A program made the position numbers and the translations under genes. Positions 9,861 to 18,232 of a DNA stretch of 64,000 nt are shown one piece after another (positions within the stretch are counted from its first letter, which is position 1; each line of letters starts with the position of its first letter). Source of the stretch: Westiellopsis prolifica IICB1 (GTDB lineage Bacteria > Cyanobacteriota > Cyanobacteriia > Cyanobacteriales > Nostocaceae); NCBI RefSeq assembly GCF_004323185.1, contig NZ_NAPS01000001.1, forward strand, positions 1,262,354 through 1,326,353. The letters run 5' to 3'. Under the pieces are notes generated by a model. It did no database searches, had not been told where the DNA came from, and was given only the letters and a program-made list of their open reading frames with translations.

Positions 9861-10757
9861 ATGGGATATGTAATTGCAACTGCAAATATGAAAGGTGGGG
9901 TTGGTAAAACAACTCTCAGCGTCAATATCGCAACTTGTTTAGCGAAAGAACATGGCAAACGAGTACTTGTGCTGGACTTAGATAGCCAAATTAGTGCAAC
10001 ACTGAGTCTCATGTCGCCGATGGAGTTTGCGAAGCGCCGAAAACACAGAAAGACATTTAGGTATCTGATAGATCAAATTATCAATCCAGAGCCAGAACAA
10101 AAATATACAATTCAAGACATTATTCAATCCCAGGTTTGTAATCTCCCAGGATTAGATTTATTACCAGGAGATATTGATTTGTATGATGAATTTGTAGTTT
10201 CGGAAATGCTGCACTACCAGGCGATTAATTTAGGTGTAACTGAGTTTGAAACTATTTGGAATCGTTTTGAAAGAGTCTTGCTGAGTAAAGTTTTAGAACC
10301 TGTGCGTCAAGCATATGATTTTATTATTCTAGACTGCGCTCCAGGATATAATCTTTTGACTCGGAGTGCTTTGGCTACTAGCAATTTTTATATTCTTCCT
10401 GCCAAGCCTGAACCTTTGTCTGTAGTCGGTATTCAGTTATTAGAAAGACGCGTTGCCCAGTTAAAAGAAAGCCACGAACACGAAGCCAAAATAGATATTC
10501 AAATGCTGGGAATTGTCTTTACAATGTCGAATGCTAATTTGTTAACTGGTAGATACTACAAACAAGTGATGCAACGTGTTCATCAAGACTTTGGTGCAGA
10601 AAAAATATGTCAAACTCAAATTCCAGTTGATGTGAATGTTGCCAAAGCTGTTGATAGTTTTATGCCTGTGATTTTGAATGCTCCTCAATCATCAGGTTCT
10701 AAATCATTTTCTCAGTTAACCCAAGAATTGTTGCAAAAACTCAAAATGTATACATAG
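9861..10757 (+). CDS. ParA-family partition-like ATPase
   Basis: A 298-residue ParA/MinD-type ATPase. It starts MGYVIATANMKGGVGKT, the deviant Walker A motif with its signature lysine, followed by LVLDLDSQ and the switch II/Walker B strand FIILDCAPG near residue 157. Such ATPases form ATP-dependent dimers on DNA or membranes and position cargo such as plasmids. No parB gene or obvious parS array lies next to it. It follows the triple-fusion gene on the same strand after 151 bp, so it may belong to that module, possibly positioning it on the nucleoid, but it could also have its own promoter. An inverted repeat with 12-bp arms (10777-10823) lies just beyond its stop codon. Confidence 0.85.
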   Translation: MGYVIATANMKGGVGKTTLSVNIATCLAKEHGKRVLVLDLDSQISATLSLMSPMEFAKRRKHRKTFRYLIDQIINPEPEQKYTIQDIIQSQVCNLPGLDLLPGDIDLYDEFVVSEMLHYQAINLGVTEFETIWNRFERVLLSKVLEPVRQAYDFIILDCAPGYNLLTRSALATSNFYILPAKPEPLSVVGIQLLERRVAQLKESHEHEAKIDIQMLGIVFTMSNANLLTGRYYKQVMQRVHQDFGAEKICQTQIPVDVNVAKAVDSFMPVILNAPQSSGSKSFSQLTQELLQKLKMYT

Positions 10758-10776
10758 TTTTAGCGAGAAAAGTTAG

Positions 10777-10823
10777 TTTGTAGTAAGCAATGCGCGTGCT
10801 TAAATTCAAGAGCTTACTACAAA
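10777..10823. repeat. Inverted repeat, GCTTACTACAAA family
   Basis: Two perfect 12-bp arms, TTTGTAGTAAGC at 10777-10788 and its complement at 10812-10823, separated by 23 bp. Related half sites occur at about 33862 and 59138, so this is a dispersed repeat. It sits just after the ParA gene and could act as a terminator stem, but it lacks a T-run on the plus strand. Confidence 0.75.
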
Positions 10824-10856
10824 TCTAATTACCCTAATAATTCATCAACTGCAACA

Positions 10857-11576
10857 CTAAAACCTTTCAATAGTTTTTGAGTTGTCCTTTAACCGAATTG
10901 CTGCTTGCTGAGACTCTGACAATGTTGCTGCGAAAATTTTTGCGCCCGCTTGTTTAACTTGTTCTGTGACTGCACCTGCTGTTTCAGGAGAGCCAGCATT
11001 AAATGGTGGAGCAGGATTATACTCTAAAACCAATTGGATAAATTTTGCTGTGTCTTCACCCCACAGTTGCGCTGCAACTACAAGTCCAAAGTCCATACCT
11101 GCGGTAATACCTCCGCCTGTAATCCGGTTTCTATCAACCACAACACGTTCATTACTCACTTCAACTCCCATGCAAGTCAGACAATCCCTCAACATCCAAT
11201 GACATCCTGCTTTGTACCCTTGCAGTAATCCCGCTGCTGCTAGAATCAGCGAGCCGGTACAAACTGAGGTGATGTATTGAGCATTTTTTGCTTGTTCTTT
11301 TATAAATCTCAGCACTTCAAAATCACGCATCATTGTAACTGTTCCCATCCCACCACCAGGAACACAGATCAGATCCAATTGTGGACAATCAGCAAACGTA
11401 GTTGTTGGATGAAGAACCAAACCATTCATATCTTTTACAGGTTCCAAATTTTTCCAAACCAAATGCACACGGGTAGCAGGTAATGTGGAGAACACTTGGT
11501 AAGGCGCAGTCACATCCAATTGCGTAAAATCTGGGTAGATTAACAACCCGATGTTGTATTGAGTTGAGTTGGTCAT
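10857..11576 (-). CDS. DJ-1/PfpI family protein
   Basis: A 239-residue class I glutamine-amidotransferase-like protein of the DJ-1/PfpI superfamily. It has the N-terminal strand NIGLLIYPDFTQLDV with the conserved acidic residue, and the nucleophile elbow TSVCTGSL with the catalytic cysteine followed by helix LILAAAGLL. The closest relatives by pattern are isonitrile hydratase and GlxA-like proteins, but it lacks a C-terminal AraC domain. The reading frame is open to a TTG at 11624, but the ATG at 11576 precedes the first conserved strand and is preferred. An AraC-type regulator lies immediately upstream on the same strand, so the two are likely co-transcribed, acting like the split halves of a GlxA regulator. 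The substrate is unknown. Confidence 0.88.
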   Translation of the reverse strand: MTNSTQYNIGLLIYPDFTQLDVTAPYQVFSTLPATRVHLVWKNLEPVKDMNGLVLHPTTTFADCPQLDLICVPGGGMGTVTMMRDFEVLRFIKEQAKNAQYITSVCTGSLILAAAGLLQGYKAGCHWMLRDCLTCMGVEVSNERVVVDRNRITGGGITAGMDFGLVVAAQLWGEDTAKFIQLVLEYNPAPPFNAGSPETAGAVTEQVKQAGAKIFAATLSESQQAAIRLKDNSKTIERF

Positions 11577-11671
11577 ACTTACTTTGTCAAATATTTCTAT
11601 TAACCTCACTGTAGGCAAATACAAAAGTCATTATCTTGTAGATTATTGAGATTTTTTTCGGTAACTTCTTG

Positions 11672-12562
11672 CTATTGTGAGCGCATAGCTTTTGGAGTCA
11701 GCCCAACCAAACGCTTGAAGTGTTTACTCAAATGGCTTTGGTCTGTAAAACCACACTCAATTGCAATTTCAGCAATACTTAACTCTCTATTTTTCAACAA
11801 AAGCTTTGCTTTTTCTATTCGCTGTTGAGTCAAATATTTATGAGGAGTAATGCCAACTGTTTGTTTGAATAGATGGCAAAAATAATAATGACTAATTCCT
11901 ACAAGTCCCGCGATATCTGCTAACTTTATATCTTGGTCAAGATGTGCATTAATGTAGTCAATTGCCAATTGTAACTTGTTTTTGGCAAGACCGTCGCCGT
12001 AAGCTTTGATTACGGGCTTACGGCTAGCATAAGCTTGGAGCAAACGAACTGCTAGCATTGTCGCGGCTGATTCACCAAACAGCCTGCTTGGGAAATATCC
12101 AGTTTCAATCTCTGCTTTTAGTGCTTCTGCTGTGTGCTGAATAATAGGATCAATAATGGAAAATTGGGGAATGAGTTCGATACAGTCTCCCTTCATTGAC
12201 TCATAGACTACTTTTTCTATAAACTTGGGACAAAGAGTAATGATCAAAAATTCTCCCTCTCTGTCCCAACGTAGCCACTGGCTAACGTTAGCAGGAGTCA
12301 ATTGGATTACACCATTGTCTACTAATTGAGTCTTTGATTTCCCATCTTTTCGGACTTCTAATTGGAATTGATTGTAGGCGAGTGCTAAGACATGATCAGT
12401 TAAATAGTGTTCAGTAGTAGAATGAGCGGGATGACAATAGTAAAAGATACCAATACTTTCCCATCCTGCTTGCTGACTCGATAAGATTGGAGCAGTAGGC
12501 AAAATTTTAAGGGATTCTTCCTGCTTGATTAAATTAACCGGAAGCAGTTCACTATCATTCAT
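11672..12562 (-). CDS. AraC-family transcriptional regulator
   Basis: A 296-residue regulator. The C-terminal 100 residues hold two helix-turn-helix motifs of the AraC/XylS family: LADIAGLVGISHYYFCHLF with GITPHKYL, then SIAEIAIECGFTDQSHLSKHF and the terminal GLTPKAMR. The N-terminal 190 residues are a cupin-like sensor part without a clear ligand signature. It probably activates transcription of the adjacent DJ-1/PfpI gene, which begins about 95 bp downstream on the same strand. The ATG at 12562 is the only good start. A terminator-like hairpin (12599-12629) separates it from the rtcB gene upstream. Confidence 0.9.
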   Translation of the reverse strand: MNDSELLPVNLIKQEESLKILPTAPILSSQQAGWESIGIFYYCHPAHSTTEHYLTDHVLALAYNQFQLEVRKDGKSKTQLVDNGVIQLTPANVSQWLRWDREGEFLIITLCPKFIEKVVYESMKGDCIELIPQFSIIDPIIQHTAEALKAEIETGYFPSRLFGESAATMLAVRLLQAYASRKPVIKAYGDGLAKNKLQLAIDYINAHLDQDIKLADIAGLVGISHYYFCHLFKQTVGITPHKYLTQQRIEKAKLLLKNRELSIAEIAIECGFTDQSHLSKHFKRLVGLTPKAMRSQ

Positions 12563-12598
12563 AACTGTGATTTGGTAATAGTTACGTTAAACACATCA

Positions 12599-12629
12599 AA
12601 AACCCGATTTCTTACAGAAATCGGGTTTT
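12599..12629 (-). terminator. Hairpin terminator after rtcB
   Basis: Perfect 14-bp stem AAAACCCGATTTCT, 3-base loop, and its complement ending in TTTT. On the minus strand it lies downstream of rtcB and before the AraC gene, so it can end the rtcB transcript. The symmetric A and T runs would allow it to work in both directions. Confidence 0.65.
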
Positions 12630-12680
12630 AAATCTTGCGTATAAGTCACTTATCAGTTATCACGCAATTCCCATTATATT

Positions 12681-12797
12681 GCAATACGGTTCAGATAATA
12701 CCAAAACCTTTATCAGGAGGGCAATGTAGAGACGTGCCATGGCACGTCTCTACAGGTCAAATTTTTGCACTAAAAATCCTTAACTGAACGGTATTGC
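12681..12797. mobile_element. Miniature inverted-repeat element with 8-bp target duplication
   Basis: A 117-bp non-coding element. Its 14-bp terminal inverted repeats (GCAATACGGTTCAG and a copy with one mismatch) are flanked on both sides by the identical 8-mer ATTATATT (12673-12680 and 12798-12805), a target-site duplication. Inside is a perfect 30-bp palindrome (12725-12754) of the TGTAGAGACG type that recurs elsewhere in the window. This is a MITE moved by a transposase encoded elsewhere. It lies between the AraC and rtcB genes. Confidence 0.85.
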
Positions 12798-12826
12798 ATT
12801 ATATTCACTGTTAACTGTTAACTGAC

Positions 12827-14008
12827 TTAACCTTTCACACAAACAACTTGTTTGAGTGTAGCTACAACTTCTACTAAATCTGCTTGGTTTGCCATTACTT
12901 GCTCGATAGGTTTATACGCACCAGGAATTTCATCCAAAACACCTGTATCTTTGCGACATTCTACACCCTTTGTTTGCTCGATTAAATCATCAAGAGTATA
13001 GACATTTTTTGCCTTATTTCTTGATAGTAAACGTCCAGCACCATGGCTACAAGAACAGAAACTATTAGCACAACCTTTACCTTTGACAATAAAAGATTTT
13101 GCTCCCATCGAACCAGGGATAATACCATAATCTTCTGTTTGGGCGCGAACTGCACCTTTGCGAGTTACATATACTTCCTCACCAAAATGTAATTCTTTTT
13201 CAGCATAGTTATGATGGCAATTTACCTCTAATAAAGGTTTTGTCACCTTCCCACCCGCTAGATGCTTTTCGATAATGCGCTTGAAACGCACCATCATCAC
13301 ATCGCGGTTAAAACGTGCATATTCTTGCGCCCACTGTAAATCGTGCCAATAGGATTTAAATTCTCGTGTATTAGCGACAAAATAAGCTAAATCTGGATCA
13401 GGTAATTTATTTCCTGCCATTTTTGCTAATTCTTTAGCTGTACTAATGTGAGACTGCGCCAGCATATTGCCAATATTACGCGAACCAGAATGCAGCATTA
13501 ACCAAACTTGGTTCTCTGTATCGAGACAAACTTCTACAAAGTGATTTCCGCCACCGAGAGAACCCATTTGTCGCATCGCTTTTTCTTGTAAGTTTTGTAC
13601 TCCTGGATGCAAGTCTTTAAATTCTCGCCAATTTTGCCAATTAGTTACAGATTTTTCAACTTCTTTATTCTCGTTAAAACCTGTAGGAATTGCTGCTTCA
13701 ATATCCAGGCGAATTTTCTTGAGTTTTCCTTCTAATTGTTCTCCTTGAAAGGGTGTTTTGATAGCAGCCATACCACAACCAATATCAACACCTACAGCCG
13801 CAGGAATAATTGCTTCTTTGGTTGCAATCACAGAACCAACTAAGGCTCCTTTACCTAAGTGAACATCTGGCATTAATGCGACGTGTTTAAATACAAATGG
13901 TAGTGAAGCCACATTTTTTGCCATCTTGGTTTCTTCTGAACCCAAGGGGTGATTTGCCCAAGATAAAACTGGGGATGCTGTGGAGATTTCTAACTCTTCG
14001 TAAGGCAT
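12827..14008 (-). CDS. rtcB: RtcB-type RNA ligase
   Basis: A 393-residue RtcB family RNA ligase, which joins 2',3'-cyclic phosphate or 3'-phosphate ends to 5'-OH ends with GTP and Mn2+, acting in tRNA or RNA repair in the cytoplasm. The metal-binding motifs are present in order: ALMPDVHLGKG, GVDIGCGM with the metal-ligand cysteine, GGGNHFVEV, HSGSRNIG, HHNYAE, and CSHGAGR with the histidine that accepts GMP. The frame opens at a TTG at 14056, but the ATG at 14008 (MPYEELEIST) matches the usual family start. No archease gene is adjacent. A hairpin terminator follows at 12599-12629. Confidence 0.92.
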   Translation of the reverse strand: MPYEELEISTASPVLSWANHPLGSEETKMAKNVASLPFVFKHVALMPDVHLGKGALVGSVIATKEAIIPAAVGVDIGCGMAAIKTPFQGEQLEGKLKKIRLDIEAAIPTGFNENKEVEKSVTNWQNWREFKDLHPGVQNLQEKAMRQMGSLGGGNHFVEVCLDTENQVWLMLHSGSRNIGNMLAQSHISTAKELAKMAGNKLPDPDLAYFVANTREFKSYWHDLQWAQEYARFNRDVMMVRFKRIIEKHLAGGKVTKPLLEVNCHHNYAEKELHFGEEVYVTRKGAVRAQTEDYGIIPGSMGAKSFIVKGKGCANSFCSCSHGAGRLLSRNKAKNVYTLDDLIEQTKGVECRKDTGVLDEIPGAYKPIEQVMANQADLVEVVATLKQVVCVKG

Positions 14009-14323
14009 AATTTTTTCAAAATTAATCGCTAGTATTTGCTTGGTAATTGTTAACAAAAGATAATAAGTAACAAAAATAACTCATCATAACTTTTGAAATC
14101 ATAAATCGCTACCTTTGCCAGGTAGTTGCTTAGTATTACATTTGTAGTATAAAGATAATCTAAATGTCAATCTAATTTCTCAATCAACTGCTCTACCCAC
14201 AAGGGGACGGGGTTTTACGCGCGAGCAATAAAAAACCTGGTTCGACAAAAATATATTACAATTTGTAAATAAAATGAATGTTATGGATACAAATTCAAAA
14301 GCTCATCAATTCTCAAAAATCCT

Positions 14324-15241
14324 ATGGCGGTTCGTAATAACACAATCTGGGAGCGCTTTTTATCACCTGTAGTACGTCTTTTAATCAATGAAGAAGAGTT
14401 ACAGCGTTGCGCCAAGAGTGTGGATTGGGAGAAACAAAGCGATCGCTTTCGACGTGCTGATGTGACAATCCCTACTTACTATAGTAGCCAAAATTTCCAC
14501 GGCATAGAAGGCGGATATCTCAACTCTGGTGCGGCGGTTAGCTACGATGCTGTTACTCAATACGTTTTACCACCAAACGAAACTTGGATACGTCAGGCTT
14601 TAATTGATGCGATCAAAGTTGTACCGCAACGGATAATAGACTTAGGCTGTGGTACAGGTTCGACAACATTAATGCTCAAGCAGGCTTTTCCTGACGCCGA
14701 AGTTATTGGTTTGGATTTATCCCCTTACATGTTAGTCAGGGCTAGTCATAAAGCCGAAAGTGCTAATTTGCATATACATTGGCGACATGGAAATGCGGAA
14801 AATACGAAATTAGCAAGTAACTCTTTTGACTTAGTGACAGCGAGTTTGTTGCTTCACGAAACTCCAGCAACAATTTCTGAGGCGATTCTGCGTGAAGCAT
14901 TTCGCTTATTACGCGTTGGTGGACAAGTGGTAATCTTAGATGGAAACCAGAAGACCCTACGTCAAACAGAATGGCTTCATGATGTATTTGAAGAACCTTA
15001 TATTCGTGAGTATGCAAATGGTAGTGTGGATGCGTGGATGGGTGCAGCAGGATTTGCAGCAGTACAAACTCAGGATGTGTGGTGGACAAATCAGGTGACT
15101 AGTGGTGTTAGACCAATTTCCACAACAGAAGAAACTGTGCAAACACGAGTGCGACAGTATACTCCAACTTCACCAGATAGCATACTGGATAATAACGATT
15201 TACAGGGTTTTCCATCTCCAGCTTTTGATACACACCCATGA
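14324..15241 (+). CDS. Class I SAM-dependent methyltransferase
   Basis: A 305-residue methyltransferase. SAM motif I is IIDLGCGTGSTTL at about residues 104-116, followed by the acidic strand VIGLDLSPYM and a motif IV region LVTASLLLHETP. The N-terminal 90 residues are an extra helical cap with the sequence RFRRADVTIPTYY, seen in cyanobacterial ubiquinone/menaquinone-type methyltransferases of unknown substrate. Its stop codon overlaps the start of the next gene (HAD hydrolase) by 4 bp (ATGA), so the two are translationally coupled and probably act on the same metabolite. Confidence 0.9.
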   Translation: MAVRNNTIWERFLSPVVRLLINEEELQRCAKSVDWEKQSDRFRRADVTIPTYYSSQNFHGIEGGYLNSGAAVSYDAVTQYVLPPNETWIRQALIDAIKVVPQRIIDLGCGTGSTTLMLKQAFPDAEVIGLDLSPYMLVRASHKAESANLHIHWRHGNAENTKLASNSFDLVTASLLLHETPATISEAILREAFRLLRVGGQVVILDGNQKTLRQTEWLHDVFEEPYIREYANGSVDAWMGAAGFAAVQTQDVWWTNQVTSGVRPISTTEETVQTRVRQYTPTSPDSILDNNDLQGFPSPAFDTHP

Positions 15242-15966
15242 CTTTAAAGGCAGTTCTATTTGATTTTAATGGCGTCATCATTGATGATGAGTCGATCCAC
15301 TTACAACTGATTGATGAGATTTTGATTCAAGAAAATCTCCAACCTCAACGCCGAGATGAACGCCAAGCTTCTCTGGGTCGAAGCGATCGCGCCTGTTTTC
15401 AGGATTTACTAACTCGTCGCGGTAGAATTATGAGTGAACAATATTTAATTCAACTGCTGACAAAAAAGGCACAGTTATATGCACTGGAAATAGAAAAACT
15501 CGAAAAATTGCCTTTGTATCCGGGTTTGGATGACTTGATATTTCAAGTGCGATCGCGCAATTTAAACTTAGCGTTAGTCAGTGGTGCAATTCGTCAAGAA
15601 ATTGAACTCGTTCTAGAACGTGCCAAACTCACTGAATACTTTCCTGTGATTGTGGCTGGAGATGACATCACCACAAGTAAACCAGAACCTGATGGTTACG
15701 TGTTAGCAGTAGAACGCCTCAACCAAGCATATCCAGCGTTGAACCTACAACCAAGTGAATGTTTAGCAATTGAAGATACCCCAGCTGGTATCCAAGCAGC
15801 AAAACGCGCTGGGATGCAAGTTGTGGGTATAGCAAATACTTACCCCTTCCATATGCTTCAGCGTCTAGCAAATTGGACTGTAGATTATCTCAGTGATTTA
15901 GAACTAGAACGTATAGAGGAAGTGTATTTACAAAAACAGTGCCAACCAACCGCAGGTGAGTGTTAA
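15238..15966 (+). CDS. HAD-superfamily hydrolase, beta-phosphoglucomutase-like subfamily
   Basis: A 242-residue HAD phosphatase or mutase-like enzyme. Motif I is LFDFNGVI with nucleophile D9, motif II is the serine in LVSGAI, motif III is the lysine in TTSKPEPDGY, and motif IV is ECLAIEDTPAG. A cap domain lies at about residues 18-85. The acid/base aspartate normally two residues after the nucleophile is Asn11 here. That change can lower or alter phosphatase chemistry, so the exact reaction is open. It overlaps the upstream methyltransferase by 4 bp, and tRNA-Ala follows 51 bp after the stop. Confidence 0.88.
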   Translation: MTLKAVLFDFNGVIIDDESIHLQLIDEILIQENLQPQRRDERQASLGRSDRACFQDLLTRRGRIMSEQYLIQLLTKKAQLYALEIEKLEKLPLYPGLDDLIFQVRSRNLNLALVSGAIRQEIELVLERAKLTEYFPVIVAGDDITTSKPEPDGYVLAVERLNQAYPALNLQPSECLAIEDTPAGIQAAKRAGMQVVGIANTYPFHMLQRLANWTVDYLSDLELERIEEVYLQKQCQPTAGEC

Positions 15967-16017
15967 CATAGGAAGTTGTTGGTTGTTAGTGGTTGTTAGT
16001 GGAACAAACAACCTATC

Positions 16018-16090
16018 GGGGAATTAGCTCAGTTGGTAGAGCGCTGCGATCGCACCGCAGAGGTCAGGGGTTCGAGTCTCCTATTCTCCA
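16018..16090 (+). tRNA. tRNA-Ala (anticodon CGC)
   Basis: A 73-nt cloverleaf: acceptor GGGGAAT pairs with ATTCTCC (one G-U), D arm GCTC/GAGC, anticodon stem CTGCG/CGCAG with loop ATCGCAC reading anticodon CGC (34-36), and a T arm with loop TTCGAGT and a five-pair stem containing one G-U. The discriminator is A, and CCA is not encoded. A HIP1 octamer (GCGATCGC) spans the anticodon stem-loop. The gene overlaps in antisense the artificial end of the truncated exchanger (16029-16811). Confidence 0.9.
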
Positions 16091-16811
16091 TTAAACTCAA
16101 ATCCATATACAGCAACAGTAGCACTCCAATGAAACTTTCTCCCAACTCTGTCACTTCTGCAATGCGATCGCCCAATGATGCCAACCACACTCCCAACACT
16201 ACTATTGCTGCTGAAAGCAACGCAAACATCAGATACGCCTGCTGACGCTTAATATGTTCATATTGAAAAACTTCAGCTTCCTGTTCTAACACTTCGGCAC
16301 GTCTTCGTCGCTCAAACTGAGCAATTATGCGTGTGCTTTGAAAATAAACTACAAGCAGTACAATACTGGGAATGCCAACCCAGCCCAGAGTCAAATTATA
16401 GTTTCTTTGAGCAAGTAGCATTCCAGCAGCTGCAATACCTAGCAGTATAGATCCCAAACCAGCCGCCAATCCATTACTGATATGCGCTCGTTGAAACAGT
16501 GGTCCTGGTCCTGTAACAATATCCAGTAGTGCCAGGATGAACAGGTTAAACAAGCAACTGCCAAAAATACCTCCTGCTGCCAGATCCGGTGCATTGAACA
16601 CAGCTACAGCGCTGATACCTGTTGCCAACTCCGGTAAGGAAGTAGCGCCCGCCAACAGGATCGCACCAACCCAACTACGCCCTAAGCCAGTCTTTTCAGC
16701 CAAGATATCAGCGCTGCGTGAAAGCCATGTACCTACAATGACCACTAGAACAACACATAAAACAATCTGAATCAAAAGCAACATGGCTTGTCTCCTGATG
16801 CTATCATCCAC
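16029..16811 (-). pseudogene. Truncated Na+/Ca2+ exchanger-type (CaCA) membrane protein
   Basis: The open frame encodes a cation/Ca2+ exchanger cut off inside its second half. The first alpha repeat is intact (GATSLPELATG, then GGIFGSCLFNL). The second begins (VWLASLGDRIAE, ESFIGVLLLL) but stops before its own SLPE and GSN motifs. From about 16112 the sequence no longer matches the family, and the last 20 or so codons are simply the complement of tRNA-Ala. Full-length relatives are about 330-360 residues. The ATG at 16784 is the likelier original start; 16811 is GTG. Without the second ion-binding repeat it cannot transport as a normal monomer, so it is probably a relic from recombination at the tRNA. 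Confidence 0.8.
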
Positions 16812-16846
16812 AATCTACATCAGAATATTCCTGGTGGAAGACGAGA

Positions 16847-16867
16847 GGTAAGTTTGATTTTTCTACC
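16847..16867 (+). promoter_or_regulatory. Shared 21-bp motif upstream of the response regulator
   Basis: A 21-bp sequence running from GGTAAGTTTG to TTTTCTACC, with GGTA...TACC dyad ends. It matches 18 of 21 positions of a site at 18365-18385 upstream of the partner histidine kinase. In both places GGAAGA precedes it by 5-6 bp. It may be an operator for the response regulator, or the remnant of a duplicated promoter. Confidence 0.4.
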
Positions 16868-16917
16868 ATAAACAAGGAGGCTGGCAATTCTAGTTGCGTC
16901 GGTTGCAAAAAAACTGT

Positions 16918-17595
16918 ATGCGGATACTACTGGTAGAAGACGATCCCGAACAATTAGAGCCATTACAGGGTGTGCTAAAAGAAGCCGGATATATTGTGGA
17001 TGGCATTGACGACGGAGAAACTGCACAGTGGCTATTGTCCAAAAAAGAATATGACTTGTTAATTTTGGACTGGATGTTGCCCACAATCAGCGGCTTAAGT
17101 CTTTGTCGTCAGTATCGACTTCTTGGCAAAACTGCACCTGTATTGATGCTTACTGCCAAAGATACCACGCCGGATAAGGTTACGGGTTTAGATGCGGGGG
17201 CAGATGACTATCTTGTCAAACCTGCTGACTTGGTGGAACTCTTAGCGCGGGTGCGTGCGTTGTCGAGGCGTTCTCCCCAATGGGTAGGAGATATTCTCCG
17301 TGTTGCAGATTTACAACTGCACCTAAGTAATTTAACTGTTGAACGCAATCACGTAAGTGTGGAATTATCACCACGAGAAGCTCAATTACTAGAGTACCTG
17401 ATGCGTCACCGCAATCAGGTATTAACCCGTGAGCAGATTGAAGAAGCATTGTGGGAGTGGGGTACGGAACCGGAGAGCAATGCATTGACTGTGCTAGTAC
17501 GCAAATTACGGCATCGCTTGCAGTTAGTTGATGCAGCAGATTGGATTAAAACTGTCTACGGTATGGGTTATAGTCTAAAAGCTCCAGATAATTAA
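16918..17595 (+). CDS. OmpR-family response regulator
   Basis: A 225-residue two-component regulator. The receiver domain (1-115) has the acidic pair EDD, phosphoacceptor Asp in LLILDWMLP, the Thr of MLTAKD and Lys of LVKPAD. The OmpR/PhoB winged helix is at about 128-222 (LSPREAQLLEYLM, YGMGYSLKA). It resembles the RppA/ManR-type regulators that control metal or redox genes in cyanobacteria, but that is only similarity of layout. The frame is open 8 codons earlier, but the ATG at 16918 gives MRILLVEDD, the standard start. Its kinase partner at 18548 is on the same strand, but an opposing gene (17627-18232) lies between them. Confidence 0.9.
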   Translation: MRILLVEDDPEQLEPLQGVLKEAGYIVDGIDDGETAQWLLSKKEYDLLILDWMLPTISGLSLCRQYRLLGKTAPVLMLTAKDTTPDKVTGLDAGADDYLVKPADLVELLARVRALSRRSPQWVGDILRVADLQLHLSNLTVERNHVSVELSPREAQLLEYLMRHRNQVLTREQIEEALWEWGTEPESNALTVLVRKLRHRLQLVDAADWIKTVYGMGYSLKAPDN

Positions 17596-17626
17596 ACATA
17601 ACGTAAATGACTAAATTGAATGCTTG

Positions 17627-18232
17627 CTAATTTTTAACTCGATAGCTTACAAACATATTGGCATCTTCACCAGACAATCCTAGTTCTTGAGTAATCATGG
17701 CTTTTACAGAGTTTAATTCTGTGACTGGAAACTCAAATTCTAATTTTTTAAGTACCCAGTTGGCAGTATTGACCTCAATTTTTGTAAACCCTCGCTTTTT
17801 TTCTATTTCAGCTAGGATTCCTAGTACTTTAACCGCAGATCGCACCTGCATTTGTGTATCAGCTTGCAGAGTTTCTACTTCACCAGACACTCCCAGTTCT
17901 TGATCAATCATGGCTTTTACCTTGCTTAGTTCTGTGGCTGGAACCTTGAATATTAACTTTTTGAGTACAGAGTTTGCGGTGTGAAGTTCAACTTCGGTAA
18001 ACTCCCGCTCTTTTTCTATTTCAACTTTGGTTACTAGCACATTGGCTGCAAACTGTACCTTGGCTGTGTGCGTATCAGCTTGCAGCTTGTCTAGTGTAAT
18101 GTAGGAACGACTTAATAGTAGGTTTGTTAACGATTCACCACCAAGTCCAAAAGCAATTAGAAGCAGCGGCAGAGGCAGCAAATATTCTAGCTTGGAAGAG
18201 TGCAGTTTTTGCAACAATTGGGACAAGGACAT
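17627..18232 (-). CDS. Unknown membrane-anchored protein with an internal repeat
   Basis: A protein of about 201 residues of unknown function (start ATG 18232; a GTG at 18292 extends the frame). A hydrophobic segment LLPLPLLLIAFGLGG near the N-terminus is followed by two similar blocks of about 50 residues. Each has an EIEK-x-R-x-FT core, a TAN-x-VLKKL helix and an ELxxVKAMIxQELGxSGE end. This looks like a single-pass anchor plus a duplicated soluble domain facing the periplasm or cytoplasm. It lies in reverse orientation between a response regulator and its histidine kinase, so it may have been inserted there or may be tied to that signalling pair. Confidence 0.65.
   Translation of the reverse strand: MSLSQLLQKLHSSKLEYLLPLPLLLIAFGLGGESLTNLLLSRSYITLDKLQADTHTAKVQFAANVLVTKVEIEKEREFTEVELHTANSVLKKLIFKVPATELSKVKAMIDQELGVSGEVETLQADTQMQVRSAVKVLGILAEIEKKRGFTKIEVNTANWVLKKLEFEFPVTELNSVKAMITQELGLSGEDANMFVSYRVKN

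Noticed and set aside
14200-14245. Possible third IS605 end (CCCACAAGGGGACGGGG)
   Set aside because: Only one GC-rich segment is present, without the conserved right-end blocks.
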